From an uncultured Clostridia bacterium (lineage in GTDB: Bacteria > Bacillota > Clostridia > Christensenellales > UBA1242): DNA of 64,000 nt. The stretch covers positions 157,378 through 221,377 of the forward strand of contig CALVNZ010000001.1 of NCBI GenBank assembly GCA_944350115.1. The letters run 5' to 3'. Below are positions 44,244 through 57,600 of the stretch, in pieces; positions within the stretch are counted from its first letter, which is position 1; each line of letters starts with the position of its first letter. The translations under genes and the position numbers were made by a program. The notes under the pieces were generated by a model. It did no database searches, had not been told where the DNA came from, and saw only the letters and a list, made by a program, of their open reading frames with translations.

Positions 44244-44744
44244 TTATGCTTTTGGTTCTTCGTTTGTTGAAGAAGCGATTTGCTCTTTTTGCGCGTTCAA
44301 TCTTGCAACACGCTTATTCTCTAAGCTTAAATCAACAATATACAAAATATTTGTTGCTAAAAGAGCAAGAGCACATAACAATGTTATAATTATATTTGAT
44401 ATAGCCCCACCACTGAACACAGCGATGATCAACATGAGCATTACTAAAAAGTTGAAAACTATTGACGCAATAGTAACGCCTTTCTTTTGCGCATATTTTT
44501 CAGGCGAACCGAAAACATGCCCAAAATTTACACAAGTCAGTATAAATGCTACAATTAAAAACAGTTCAAGAATTACATAAATTCCTAAAGTCATCACTGC
44601 CAGTGGAGCATCTAGTTCAGTGCCAGTTGATGCTGCAGATAAAAAGGTAAATACAACCACCATAGCATATGCGTTTAAAATCACTTGCGCACCGTTAACA
44701 ATAGTTGCCAAAATTGTTCCAACTAAACTTCCGACTCTTTTCAT
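44244..44744 (-). CDS. four-helix membrane protein, unknown
   Basis: A 166-residue protein with four predicted membrane helices (about 7-35, 47-70, 90-110 and 114-138) and a short charged tail ending STNEEPKA. It starts MKRVGSLVGTILATIVNGAQ. The strong GAGGAGGG site shows good translation. I do not recognise the family; small four-helix proteins of this kind are common in Clostridia and mostly unstudied. It is divergent from the lipoprotein protease and has its own terminator, so it is likely a single-gene unit. Confidence 0.75.
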   Translation of the reverse strand: MKRVGSLVGTILATIVNGAQVILNAYAMVVVFTFLSAASTGTELDAPLAVMTLGIYVILELFLIVAFILTCVNFGHVFGSPEKYAQKKGVTIASIVFNFLVMLMLIIAVFSGGAISNIIITLLCALALLATNILYIVDLSLENKRVARLNAQKEQIASSTNEEPKA

Positions 44745-44895
44745 TTTTCCCTCCTCAAATATATAAAACCAAAAATAACAAAATTTGTCAACTAAATTAA
44801 TAACCTTTATGATTATTTTTCAATGGTTAATAATATTTTATTAATAAATTTTAATTTTATTATTGTTTTACAAATATGGTATAAAGTATTTTTAA

Positions 44896-44924
44896 TTGCA
44901 AAATTTTAATATTTAATATATAAT
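44896..44924 (+). promoter_or_regulatory. promoter of the protease-nucleosidase pair
   Basis: TTGCAA (44896-44901) and TATAAT (44919-44924) are 17 bases apart in a very AT-rich stretch. Confidence 0.6.
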
Positions 44925-44957
44925 TTAACTAAACTTAAAACAAGACAAGAGGAATTT

Positions 44958-46154
44958 ATGAAAAAATTAAAATCTTTTTTATTAATGTTAATAATTTTAC
45001 CTTGCGCCTTTCTTTTTTGTGCATGTAATGTTCAAACGACTTACCATTCCCCTACAATAACTGAAGAGGTTGTTATAACTTCTGACTTAACACAAGCAAC
45101 TAACACTGCCATGATGTCAACTGTTGCAATCTTTACTGAAACTAGAAATGGCTATTCCGCAGGCGCTGGGGTAATTTATTCTTTAAACAAAGAAAGTGGT
45201 GAAGCTTATATAATAACCAATTATCATGTTGTAGTAAACGGTGATTATTTTGCTGGTTCGCCTTCAACTTCAACAATATATGCCCAACCATACGGATCAG
45301 CATACTGCACCATAGGGACCACTGACTTTGGAAGCACAACATTAATTAAAGGAAACAATTTGCTTTCCTGCACTTATGTTGGTGGTTCAAAAACTTACGA
45401 CATTGCTGTTTTGAAAGTTCAAGATGACTTGTTAAAAACTTATGCCTTACAAGCAGCAACCATTTCAAAATCAACTGCAAAACTTGGCTCAACTGTAATA
45501 GCAATTGGCAATCCCAACTTTGAAGGACTAAGTGCGACAAGGGGCACAATAAGCGTGGAATCCGAAGAGATCACTGTTTGTGTAAGTGATGAAACCGTGC
45601 CTACAGCAAATCAAGAATATATCTCTTATAGAGCGATAAGATTTGATGCGCCAATCAACGGTGGAAACAGCGGTGGCGGTCTTTACAATGAAAAAGGTGA
45701 ACTCATTGGCATAGCTAGTGCTTCTGGCGAAGATCTTGAAAATTATAGTAGCGCAATTCCAATAACCGTTGCCGTAAATGTTGCAGAAAATATCTTATAC
45801 GGAAAAGAAAAAGGTTTAAATGGTTTGTATAAATTTAATAGTGGCATAACTTTCGAAGCACAAAATTCACAAACGATTTATGAAGAAACAACCGGTTTAT
45901 TATTTATAAAAGAAGATATTATAGTAACAAATTCAGAAGGCGTGCTATATACTTATGGCGTGCGCAATGGTGATAAAATTGTTTCTGTCAAAAAAGGAGA
46001 GATTGAAATAGAACTTTCTCGTGCCTATGAACTCGAAGATTTCTTTTTAAGCGTTTATCCGGGAGATACTTTTATAATAACTTGGGTATCAGCTGATGGC
46101 AATGAAACAGAAGAAATTACAACTTCATCGTCTGATTACAGCATAATTGCATAA
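44958..46154 (+). CDS. trypsin-like (S1C/HtrA-type) serine protease, probable lipoprotein
   Basis: The 398-residue product begins with a signal peptide (KKLKSFLLMLIILPCAFLF) that ends at CAC; Cys23 after Ala is the likely lipidation site. The protease domain shows the triad: His in ITNYHVVV, Asp in KTYDIAVLKV, and Ser in PINGGNSGGGLYNEKGELIGI. The C-terminal 100 residues (YGVRNGDKIVSVKKGEIEIELSRAYELEDFFLSVYPGDTFIITW) look like a PDZ domain. It is thus an envelope quality-control protease tethered to the outer face of the membrane. A GAGGAA site precedes the start. The nucleoside hydrolase follows 11 bases on. Confidence 0.88.
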   Translation: MKKLKSFLLMLIILPCAFLFCACNVQTTYHSPTITEEVVITSDLTQATNTAMMSTVAIFTETRNGYSAGAGVIYSLNKESGEAYIITNYHVVVNGDYFAGSPSTSTIYAQPYGSAYCTIGTTDFGSTTLIKGNNLLSCTYVGGSKTYDIAVLKVQDDLLKTYALQAATISKSTAKLGSTVIAIGNPNFEGLSATRGTISVESEEITVCVSDETVPTANQEYISYRAIRFDAPINGGNSGGGLYNEKGELIGIASASGEDLENYSSAIPITVAVNVAENILYGKEKGLNGLYKFNSGITFEAQNSQTIYEETTGLLFIKEDIIVTNSEGVLYTYGVRNGDKIVSVKKGEIEIELSRAYELEDFFLSVYPGDTFIITWVSADGNETEEITTSSSDYSIIA

Positions 46155-46165
46155 AAGAGGAAACA

Positions 46166-47086
46166 ATGAAAAAAAATATTATACTTGACGTAGATCCTGG
46201 CGTTGATGACGCCATTTCAATGATTTACAGCTTTCTTACAACAAAATTTGATGTTAGATTAATTTGCGTCACAAAGGGCAACAAAGATTTGGATCAGTCA
46301 ACTTTAAACGCACTTTTTGTCACTGAAAATTTTTCAAAGAAGCAAATTCCTGTTGTCCAAGGTGCAAAGGGTCCATTAAAAAAGAAAAGAATAAAAAAAC
46401 TCAATGTCCATGGGAAAAGTGGCTTGGGCTCAAAAATAAATGTCACACAAGTTAATTCTCAAACAATAAACTCGCAAAATTACACTGCAAGTGAAGCGAT
46501 ATTAGATTGCGTCAAGAAATATAAAAATATTATTTATATTTGCAATGGTCCTTGTTCAACTCTTGCAACAGCTTTAAACAAATATCCTCAAATAAATGAT
46601 TATGTTGAAAGTTATTTAATAATGGGTGGAACCATTAAAGGAACAGGAAGCATAACGCCTTATGCAAGTTTTAATATGTTTTCTGACCCTGAAGCAGCAT
46701 TAAGAATCATCAAAACAAAAAAACCTATAACTTTTAGCCCTTCAGAAATAGGACTTGCGACTTATCTTGATCAACCAATTTTAGATCGATGGTCAACTTA
46801 TGGGACATACGGGCAAGTGGTAAAAGATCTTTACACTGGCTATCATGATCTTCTTTTGCCAACAGACAAATTTGCAACGCATGATCTGTGCGCGGTGCTC
46901 TCGGTTGCACATCCTGAATTCTTCGAATTTGAAAAAGTAAAGGTAAAACTTAACACAAGCGACGGCAAAAAAAGAGGTCAAACCATATTTAAAAAGAAAC
47001 GAAAATCAAACATAACATTAATAACAAAAGCTGACAGAGAAAAAATTATCAAAGAATTTGAAAAATGTCTTAAAAAAGCAAAATAA
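46166..47086 (+). CDS. inosine/uridine-preferring nucleoside hydrolase
   Basis: These calcium enzymes split ribonucleosides into ribose and base. The 306-residue product starts KKNIILDVDPGVDDAISMIYSF, with the DVDPGxDDA calcium site, has YLIMGGTIKG, SFNMFSDPEAA (Asn and Asp positions of the ribose site) and ATHDLCAVLSV (the second calcium-site Asp). Length is normal. It is 11 bases behind the lipoprotein protease, so they are probably co-transcribed, though no functional link is evident. The substrate is not predictable. Confidence 0.9.
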   Translation: MKKNIILDVDPGVDDAISMIYSFLTTKFDVRLICVTKGNKDLDQSTLNALFVTENFSKKQIPVVQGAKGPLKKKRIKKLNVHGKSGLGSKINVTQVNSQTINSQNYTASEAILDCVKKYKNIIYICNGPCSTLATALNKYPQINDYVESYLIMGGTIKGTGSITPYASFNMFSDPEAALRIIKTKKPITFSPSEIGLATYLDQPILDRWSTYGTYGQVVKDLYTGYHDLLLPTDKFATHDLCAVLSVAHPEFFEFEKVKVKLNTSDGKKRGQTIFKKKRKSNITLITKADREKIIKEFEKCLKKAK

Positions 47087-47114
47087 AACCTTGGCTTATT
47101 GCCAAGGCTTTTTT
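47087..47114. terminator. bidirectional terminator between nucleosidase and cls
   Basis: CCTTGGC pairs with GCCAAGG around TTATT, with A residues before and T residues after. Confidence 0.85.
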
Positions 47115-48570
47115 ATAACAACGGAGCAAAAAGTCTAAATATTGACTGCGCAATTTTACTAAGTGGTGGTGCTTTTTTAAAGTACGACTCATCTGCTAGA
47201 TTAGAGTTTGCCATGTCTTTTTCGTAATCAAGAGCATAATCAGCATTTAATTTTTCTGAATACATGATCGCCGTGCACTCAAAGTTTAAGCCAAATGAAC
47301 GATTGTCTAAATTACAACTTCCAATAGAAAGTTTGTTGTCGTCAACAAGCATTGTTTTTGCGTGCAGAAAACCGTTATAGAAATAAATTTTAATTCCAAC
47401 TTGTGCCATTTCTCTGGCATAAGAAAGAGTTGGGAAAAACACTGTTTTTTTATCTGGCTTTCGTGGAAGCATTATTCTCACATCCACTCCACTTTTTTGT
47501 GCGATCATTAAAGCTGACATAAACGAATCATCTGGAACAAAGTAAGGCGTTTGAAGCCAAACGCGTTTTTTGGCTGTTGTTATCATTTTAATGTAGGCTT
47601 CTTTTATCTTTTGCAATTTACTGTCTGGCCCTGATGTTAAAACTTGCAACCCCACATCCCCCATCGGTTTAGGAACAGGGAAATAAGAATCAATATAATC
47701 TTCAACAGGCGTGTCGTCTTTTCTTGCATATCTCCAATCATCTAAAAAGATGTTTTGTAACGGGAAAGCGCCACTTCCTTCAATTCTCACGCTTGCATCT
47801 CGCCATGGGGAAAGTTTTTTATTCATTCCCATATGATCGTCTCGAATATTAATTCCGCCAGTGTAAGCGATCTTGCCGTCAATCACAACGATTTTTCTGT
47901 GGTTGCGATAGTTGATTTTCAAGTTTATCATTCGAATGTGCATGAAAGGTGGGAAAAACTCTGCGACTTCTCCACCTGCTTTTTCAAGCTTTTTAAAAAA
48001 TCTTTTTCGCGTTTTTTTGCTTCCAACAGAGTCGTAAATGAGTTTAACTTTGACACCCTCTTTAGCTTTTTTGATGAGAATGTCCATAATCTCTTTTCCA
48101 ACCCTGTCGTTTGCAAAAATATAATACTCCACATTAATTGATTCTTTTGCCGCTAAAAGATCTTGTTTTAAAATAGCGATTTTTTCAAGCCCGTGCTTAA
48201 AATACTTAACATCATTCCATAAGCAAGGATATCCGCCCATGTCGAAACATAATTGAACAAGCCCAGCATCTTTACTAAAATTTTTTGTTCCGCTGACCTC
48301 TGAAAAAGTTTGCAAACCTCGAATGTTTTTCAAAACATCTTTTTCAGAAATAGCAACTTTGTGCAACATCTTTTTTGTTCGATAGCTTAACCCACTGCCC
48401 AAAAGCACATAGAAAATAAAGCCAATGCCAGGGAAAAAGGTTAAGATTGTCAGCCATGCAATTATAGTCTGGGGTTTCTTTTTTTCAAGAAACACCATAA
48501 CAATCAATAAAAACAGATTGAGAACGCCAAGTATACCCAGCGCGACCATAACCCACAGCGCCCAATGCAA
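47113..48570 (-). CDS. cls: cardiolipin synthase
   Basis: Cls joins two phosphatidylglycerols into cardiolipin in the membrane. The 485-residue product has two N-terminal membrane helices (about 5-60), then two phospholipase-D units with HRKIVVIDGKIAYTGGINI and HAKTMLVDDNKLSIGSCNLDNRSF. Both HKD motifs are complete. The start is a TTG at 48568-48570 behind AAGGAGG. It is 32 bases downstream of the giant surface protein gene, and might be co-transcribed with it; no terminator is seen between the two. Confidence 0.94.
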   Translation of the reverse strand: MHWALWVMVALGILGVLNLFLLIVMVFLEKKKPQTIIAWLTILTFFPGIGFIFYVLLGSGLSYRTKKMLHKVAISEKDVLKNIRGLQTFSEVSGTKNFSKDAGLVQLCFDMGGYPCLWNDVKYFKHGLEKIAILKQDLLAAKESINVEYYIFANDRVGKEIMDILIKKAKEGVKVKLIYDSVGSKKTRKRFFKKLEKAGGEVAEFFPPFMHIRMINLKINYRNHRKIVVIDGKIAYTGGINIRDDHMGMNKKLSPWRDASVRIEGSGAFPLQNIFLDDWRYARKDDTPVEDYIDSYFPVPKPMGDVGLQVLTSGPDSKLQKIKEAYIKMITTAKKRVWLQTPYFVPDDSFMSALMIAQKSGVDVRIMLPRKPDKKTVFFPTLSYAREMAQVGIKIYFYNGFLHAKTMLVDDNKLSIGSCNLDNRSFGLNFECTAIMYSEKLNADYALDYEKDMANSNLADESYFKKAPPLSKIAQSIFRLFAPLL

Positions 48571-48602
48571 AACCTTTTCCTCCTTTTTAAATTAAATATT
48601 TT

Positions 48603-51600
48603 CTAAATCAAAATCAGCCTAAATTGACCAAGCAATTTGTCCCAACCATGTTTGCTTTCTAAATATGAACCAGCAGGTCCGCCAGAAGCCTTGCAATAAA
48701 CATTAACCATAATGTATTCTTGGTTGTTTGGCTTGTAGCCTGCCCCAGTGTAAAGCGTTGAACCATCTTCACCAAAATAAGCTGTTGAAATCTCTCCTTC
48801 TCCAAACGAAACTTCAAAGTAAATTTTCTTCTTCTCAGCCTCATCCCAAGAATCAGAATCATATTCCTCAAGTGCCTTTGCTGTGGCATCCTGTTCAAAC
48901 GATGTGCTTCCGTTGCCCGTTTTCGCTTGATACAAGGTCATTCCAGACGCCCATTTGCTTATTTGTATCTTATAATTGCCATCTCCAGTATTTTCGTAGC
49001 CTTGTTGATTAATTTGCTTAATTGTGGCGGTTCCTAGTCCATCGTCAAAGAAACTAAACGCACTTGTCACCCAATAAGTTTTGTTAAATCTGTAATAAAC
49101 ATCCTCCCCGTCTACTTTAACACCGATAACATACGATTTTGTCACCTCATAGTAGTCTTGTTGAAGCATTCTTCCAGCATCTTCAATATAAATGGTGTCG
49201 GTGTCATCTGTAATTGGCTGCCAATCTGAAGCTGAAGTTGTTGAATCTGAATCTGAAATTGTCTTTGTAGGATTAATTGCCTCGCCAGCATAATAAAGTG
49301 TTGTGTTTTCGCTTTGACCAGATATCGTGATTGTCACAGTATCTGACTTCGGTTGAATTGTTCTTCCGACAAGATCAGAAATGCTGATGTATTGCGTTAC
49401 TGGTCTCAATGTGTTTTCATTGTTGTAAGTTTTCGTAACAGGCGTTTCCTCGTTTAGTTTCACTTCAATCGTTGCAGTTCCTGATGCAGGAAGAGTTAAA
49501 ACAAGCGTGTCATCATAATAAGAAACAGGATTATTATCACCTGAATCATTTCCACTGACAGCAGTATTGCCTGAATCATATCCGGTAACCGAAATATAAT
49601 CTTTCAAATTAAATGATTTTCCGTCCACAACCACATTGCCGATTGAATTCATTGCGACTTTTCTTGAAAGCGTTGCAACAAAACTTACTTCACAAGTTTC
49701 AGAATCTCCACCTTTTGAATACGTCAACACAACGCGGACTGTCACACTAATGCTGTCGTTCGTTCCATAACACCACCCCGGCATTGTCGGAACAGTAAAT
49801 CTTCCGGTCTCCTGTGGTGAATAATAATTGATTTCGCCTAGGGCTTTTAAGTCATTCGCCGTAGCCAATCTTCCGCCACTTCCGCCTGCTTGTTTAATCT
49901 CACTTTCATATTGGAATGTCACCGAAGAAACTTCAACATACTGATAAGTCATTTGAGAAAGAGCAGTGTTTGTAAGATAGTTGTTATAAATAGCTTTCGA
50001 TGCTTCACTGACTTTATCTCCATCAACACTGTTTATTTCATCACTATTTGACCCCCATGTGTCAATATTGTCTAAAACAATCATGTTTCCTGATGATGCA
50101 CCGGCTGGCACTTGGTCATAAAGCATTGTCAAGTCATATTCAGTTTTAGCTTGAGCTCCTTCACCAACCGTGTGGCTTGAAACACTAATCAAATCATAAA
50201 GCACTCCGACATCAAACTTTTCTCCTTCAACATAGTATGTGTCAGTTGCACCCGTGTAAATTATTGGGTTTTGTGCCTGTTGTGGAAGCAAGTTGAAGTA
50301 GAAATGAACAGTGAATTCATATTCGTTTGTAATTTCAAGCATATATTGTTTTTGCCCAAACACAACTTGACTTGGCGTTATAATTAAATCTGATCCATTA
50401 GGTGTCGCAGTAGCATTATAAGGTAATAATGTCGGCATATCATCTTGATTGACTTCGAACAAATAATTTTTATTATTTATAGTTACTTTATTTCCTGAAA
50501 CTGCATTTTCAAGAGTTTCATTCCCAAGTTTAATCTCTGCTAAACTACCTTCTGTAAAAATCATTGTATATACTTGTCCATCAACGGTAATTGTCGCTTG
50601 TGTTTTAGCTTGATTATACTGGCCATTAATAGCTTGCCACTCGTCACTATTTAAATTCAATTTCCCAATGTTTGATTCGGCGTTATATCCAGAGCCATCT
50701 CCCTTAACATTCAATGTGTAAGTCAAAGATGTCGCGATATTAACATTGTTCCAGTTTGATCTTACAAATGAAACAACTGAATTATTTGCAGTCGCAATAT
50801 TTAAAGGTAAGTCTCCTGTTGGGGTAAAGTTGTAAGGTGAAATTTCATTTGAAGCCACTTCTTCAGTCGTCGTTCCAGCGGTTGCGACAGTTGTTCCGCC
50901 AATTGTAACAGTATAGTCAGGGATCAACTTAACAACCAAATAGAATGATTTTGTAAATTCGCCAACCGTATAATCAAATCTTAACAAAACATAATCTCCC
51001 TTGTTGTCGGCACCTTCACCGAACAAGTAGAAATCATAAACTGTTTTGCCACCATCATCTTCATTTTTTGCAATTGGTGAGAATGTCAAATAGTCGCTTC
51101 CGTTCGTTGTTTTATATTTGAACTCTTCTTTTGGAACGCTTAAATTACTAAATTCTCCTAAAACATCCTGTGGGTTTGCAACCACTTGAACATTCAATGA
51201 AACTTCACCATTCTTAATGCTGTCATAAGAGATAAGTTCGCCTGTTGATGGATGTCTGATTTCTGCTTGCTCAACGAGTTTATAACTATCGCCGTCATTA
51301 GTTTGAATTGTGATCACTGTTTGATTGCCAGCTGTAAACTCTTTCCCAACTTCAATGTCAAGTGCTTTTTTAACGTTATAAGTTATTGTCCCTGCAGGCG
51401 TTCCATCTACACCGATTTTATATTGAACATTAAATGTCGCAATTTGACCTGCTTCAAAATTTGATCCGTCTTCTTCTTCAACAATATTCAACGCGCCGTT
51501 TGTGATGAGAACTGAACTTCCGTCCGACAAAGTGTAATAATATTCAACACGACTTGCAAGGCGAACAAAACTTACGCCAGCATATGTTTCAATTTCATCT

Positions 51601-54600
51601 TTATCATTTTTTCCACCGATGACAAATTCTGTGTCTGCACTCACATCAGTGCCAACATCAACATAAATTGTGCCTTTTGTTTTAAGGCTTTCAGTCATTC
51701 TGAACGATGCAAGTTCAGCGCCGTCTGTTTTGTTGTAAATTTTGTAAATGGTGCCAACAGACGCTTCTGATGAAACTGAAAGTTGAGCCAACCTGTTTTT
51801 AGCAAAGATGTTAGTTTTGTCACCGTCATAAAGACTAGATTTGTCCGCATAAAGAAGTTCAAAAGACTGCCCAGCTTCAACCGTTTGGTTCACAGTCGTT
51901 TGTGTTTGAGATGAAATCACATTGTCAAACACATAAACAACATAGTTGACGCTGACACCTTTGTAAGTCAAAACAAATGTGATTTTTCCTATTCCTGACG
52001 CGCCTTCTTTCTTTGTGACAGTAAGGTCGCCATTTTCATACAAACAACTCAGCAAATTTATCGTGCTTTCATTTTCATTTATTGAAACATTTAGTGAACT
52101 ATCTGTTTCCCAATTGGTCCAAACTACTCTTGCGCCATTTGCAAAATCAGCAGTTGATGTGAAGAAGTCAGTATATTTACCATACTTAATCACTTCATAT
52201 TCCAATGTTTCATTTGCCGGTTGTGGATAATTTATCGTCGCTTGTGTGGCAGGCAAGATTACAAATGAAATTCTAATTGTGTCAGTTGTGAATGAATAAG
52301 TTCCATTTTCGTATTGCAATTTAAATTCAACCCAAGTTGCCGTTTGCTGTGGCACATATTTTGCTTGAATGCTGATTGTTTGATTGTTTATGCTTACATT
52401 CTCAACAAAGCTTCGGTCAAAAGATGATTCGGTAATCGCATATTGTTCATTTGCCCCAGCACCTTCTAATACATCGCCTAAAGCAATAGTTAGCGAGGAC
52501 CCACCAACAATATCTGCAGTTGTGATGCTTTTTATGGAAATATTTGCTTTAAAAGTGAATGTTTTGGAAACGGATCCAGATCCTGTTTTGCCGTCGTGGT
52601 TATAATTATAATTGTATGTCACAGTCGCACTCAAGTTTGTCGCATTATAGATTGGAGCAACGGTGAATGATGAGCCTGATGTGTTTATCAATTCTGTTTT
52701 GTCGTCTGTGCTTACTTCTGTTATGTCAACACCAGTTGGAACTTCTCCCAACAAGTTAGTAGGCTCATAAGTTGTCCCGCCCATCAAAACGTCTTGCGTC
52801 CATTTGAACTTAACTGTTGATGGAACGAAGACTGGCAAGGTTATTGTCTTTTGCCCTGCAATTGTGAAATAGATTTCGTAGTCTGAATCTGTTCCAATGA
52901 AGCCTGGCAAAGTTAATTTTATCTTTTTTGGATTATCACTTGTTTCATCTACACTGATTATTCCTTCGCCAAAATTGCTTGTCACCACTGTTGTGATGTC
53001 GGATCCAACATTGCTTTCTGCGTCTCCAACGCGTTGTTTTGTTGTGACATCAAATGTTATATTTGTCTGTCCCCTAAAAATCTCTAAAACTCCATCAATT
53101 AACTTTGCATTGTTAAACTCTGAATAATCCACAAAGTATTCAACATCTGATGAATTGACAACAAAAGTATATTCAAATGTGTGGTTGTAAAGATTAGAAT
53201 AGGTTTTTGAGATCACAACAGTAACATTTTTTGCATCGCTGTTGTTTTTGAAAGTTAACTTTGAACCAGAAAGCACAACTTCAAATGGCGATCCCGCGCC
53301 AAAGTTTTCAACTTCTTCGCCGTCAATAGTGACGCTCTTAACTGAATATGTTCCTGTTCCCCAAGCTTCATCTGTTGGGAATCTTGTTTGCCCAGCATTT
53401 TCTGCTTCGCTTCCAAACGCAGAATCTAGATCGATAGGTTCGCTGTATTGACCATTTTCAACTTCAACAAACTCTGCTGTTGAGCCGTTGTAAGGATAAA
53501 TCACTTCGCCAACACTTTCTAGGTTTCCGACAATTTTTAAGTTGTAGTCATAAGAAAGTGAAACGCCTTCTTTCGTTATGGTCACTTTAATTTTAACAAC
53601 CACTTCTGTGCCAGCAAGCATATTCTTGATTGTAAATGTTCCGTTTTCACTAAAACTTGTAAATGCAGAATTTGCAAGGTCGCCAATCAATTCATAGGAA
53701 TATAAAACACCTGGATCTTCGTTTGTCGCTGTTGTTGTTCCATCAGATTTTAAAACAGGTTTGATAACTTTGCCAGTTAATTTCATTTCATAAGTGGAAC
53801 CTGCCGTAACTTCTGCACAATATTCCTCATTTGCTTCAAACACTTTTTGTAAGTCATTTTCGTCATCATAGCCAACAAATGTTGAGCCCACTCTTGAAAC
53901 AAGAATTGGAACTTGCCATCTTGCATATTCGCTTGAACCATCCACTTTGAATGTCAGATAAATAAACGCCTTATCTCCTGCTAATATAGGCGGATCTTTA
54001 TCTTCTGCTAATATAGGCGAATTGCTTGAGTCAAATTTAAAAGCGATTGTATCAACATTTTCAGCAGAATCTGTAACAGAATAACAATAATTTCCTTTGT
54101 TTAACTCTGCAGAAATGGTCTGCCCATTTATCTCAATCACAACATTTCGATTTATTGTTGTTGTGTTGCCTTCTATCACCGCGACATTGACTCCGCCGTA
54201 AAGCACTTGCTTTTCTGTTCCTGAAATTATTTTACCTGACCCAACAACATTTGTTAGATCAATGCCCAAAATCAAATCATAATCTGCGCTGTCAATTAAA
54301 ACACCATTTGCTCCATATATTTTTAAAGTCACATCCTTGCTTGTTTGTCCGTAATTATAAATTAATGTTGCCAAGGTCCTTTGAATATTTTTTTCTTGGG
54401 TGAATTCAATAAATTCAACCTCGTTTTGATTTTCAAGACTGACAAATTTTATGCTGTTAATCAAAGTCCATTTTTCTTCGCCCAATTCAACAGTGCCTTT
54501 ATTTGTGTCGCCACTAAATGTTTTGTCTGTTATTCTAACTATGTCAAAAATATTGCTTGAAGCATAACCTTCTGAAGTTGTCGCAATAGCTGATGCATTA

Positions 54601-57600
54601 ATTTGGGTTGTCTTTTGCTCAATTTTAATATTTGGATAAACCGTGAAATTGATTTCTTTGTAATACCCATATTGGTTGTTGTTTGTAAGGGCATATAAAG
54701 TCAATTGTATATTGGTTTTTTCAACCACATCTTCAAAAATTAAAATGTTTTGAATAACTGTTGCGACTTTCTTTCCTTCAACAATAAAACTATACCCTTT
54801 TTCATCTACCTCGCCTTCATCTACCTTGCCTTCATATACCTCGCCCCAATTAACATTGTTTACACTTAAATACTCATCAAGATCTATTCCAAACCCTGCA
54901 TAAACAGCCGTCTCATCTTCTTCTCTGCCAACCACGCCAAGCGTGCCGTCTGTAAAATAAGCAACATTGTTTAAGTTGTTTAAAGTTTCTGTTGCTGTGG
55001 CTTTAATTGTCAGTTTAAAAGTAAATTTAAGAGTTCCATTATCATTGGTAGCATTAAATATCAAAGTAACATCTTGTGCAAAATGGTTTTTAACAACTAT
55101 TTTTGAAATCTTGTCTGTAGATTGAGGATTTGAAGAAATAGCCCCATCTTCTTTGGTAACTTCAAACATTGCCCAAAAGTTAGTGACATCAATCGATGAC
55201 AAAAATGCTTGATCTAATGTCAAATAATATGCGCTTGGCTCATATACTCCGCCATTGACAAGGACTTCAAGCAAACCATCTGGCGATGCGCCTGATTTCT
55301 TTAAATTAATTGTTGCTCCACCACCAACGATATTTGGCGTAAAAGTGTAAGACGCTTGACTTAAATCACTTGAAGGCACGCCACCGACATTTATGCCTGT
55401 TATTCCTTGGCTTGTCATATTTATAGTAAAGTTTTGTGAAACTCCGTCACTCGTTATTGTAACCCTACCATTTGTAAGTTCGCCTGCTCCAAAAGTGATG
55501 GCCTTCTCCCCTTCGTTGTTAACAATAATCAAAGTTGGTTCAGAAGAATTTAAAGTGTAATTTCCGTTAAACAATCTTCCATAATAATCATAAAGTTGAA
55601 TTGATTTAAGTAAGCCAGTTTCTCCATTGAATACAACATTTTCGCCTGCTTCATTTTGAATTGAAATTGAACTCTCGCCACTAGTTTGAAGAACTTGATC
55701 AACACTGAATGCGCTTCCAATTAATCCTTCCGCCTTTATTTCTTTGGTTTTTTGATTATAAACTTTAATTCCTGTTGTAAACAGGTCGACATCCGTTGTG
55801 ACAACATCAGCTCTTGTTGAAGTCGTTTGCATAGAATTGTTATACTCTACGAAGAAATAATAATTTTCGCCTTCTTCATTTGCAATATTTAGTTCCCAAA
55901 GTCCAATTTGTATTGTTGCCACATCATTGTTGGCTTCTTTTGTTATTGTTGGCTGGCCAAAAATAACAATTGCGGAATCTTTTGTCGACCCATCTTCGTT
56001 TTTTGAAGCATAAATTGTGATGTTCCCCAAATTATATTCTGACAAGAAAACATCTCCGTCGCCGTCTGCTAATGTAATTTTTAATGTGATGTCATTCCCG
56101 GCTGGAATATTATTTTGAAGGTTTGATCCTGTTGGAATTATGTATTGTTTTCTTCCAGTAGTTTCATTTTCATAAAGCCAGTCTTCATTTTGAATTTGCA
56201 AGCCTGCTTCAAAACCTCTCAATGTTTCTTTGACGTTTACGGTCACAGCGTTTGAAATTTTTATTAATCGATATCTTCCATCTTCTTCTAAAACAGGATT
56301 TCCATAAGCATCAGTTCTCACTGTCGCGAAAACCAAACTAACACCACTGATTGCTTGTTTCGCAACCAATTCCGAACCATTTAAAGGATAAAGCGTCTTG
56401 TTTTCTCCGTTAATAACATACACGCCTTTTCCCGAAGATACGGTTGAAAAATATTCGCTCAAATCTACCCCTGCATCGCTTGAATAAACAAAGAACACTT
56501 TCTTTTGATAAACATTGCCAGCAGGAACATTTGTCAAAGTATTTAAATTCTTTTCATATTGTGAAGCAACCGCCTCGTTTCCTGAGTATATTATTGTCAT
56601 TGAAATAGGATCTGGAGTTTCGCTCGTCCATGAAACATCTTCTTCAACACTTTCAGTTGACTCAAAATATAAAACATATTTTTCTTCAAAGATGTTTAAT
56701 TGTCCATGTTCATCTTCGACCAACAAAACAACTTCTAATTGCAGATCATAAACCCCGTTTAAAGAAAGTTCGAAATATGCTTGATTAAGGTTTTTTACAT
56801 TAGAATTTATCTTAACATAAGTAAGTCCATCAACGACAACCGCACTTCCACCTTTTAGTGTTATATCACTTAACGGCGCATCTTCCCCACTTTCAGTTTT
56901 TGCGCTCAAAACTCTTACTGCAACATTTTTAATCATGCCTGACAATGAATTCCCATGAATATCAGAAACAATTGCACCTAAACTAAGATTTGACAAAGTG
57001 CTTGCTCCTGCAGAAATTCTGAAAAGTTTGTTGACTGTCAACTCATAAGGATTGTCTTGTGTGTTGGTTGTTATTACAAAACCGCCAACATTAGCCTCTA
57101 CTACTGCGTGCGAAATAGAGGAAAAGATTGCAGACTCACTTGATGACAACGTGCTTATGGCTTCATTATACAAAGCTATGCCTTCAAGATCCGCATTGGC
57201 AATATAAAAATCTCTTTCTGTAAGAGAATCTGAGAAGAGATAAGCGTTTATAGTGTTAAGAGCAGAGACTTCACTTAACGCTGAAAAATAAACATCGCCA
57301 TTATTATAATTGAATGTGATTCCATTTGTAGCTGACGCAAGTTCATAGTAAATATGTTTTTCTCTTTTTTCAGTCAAAGAAGTGTTTTTGTCGTCACTAA
57401 ATTGATATCTGCTTGCTTCCGGCATGAAAACTGGCTCAACGACGAAATTTGTTCCTTCTGGAATTTTAATTAACCCGCTTTCATCTGCGTTGTATTCCAA
57501 CTCTGGTGAAGAAGCATCAACGATTTTCAGCCCAATGTTTATGACTGGAACATCCACAGCTATTTTTATTGTTGTTGATGGCAGTTTCTTGTTTTGCGTT

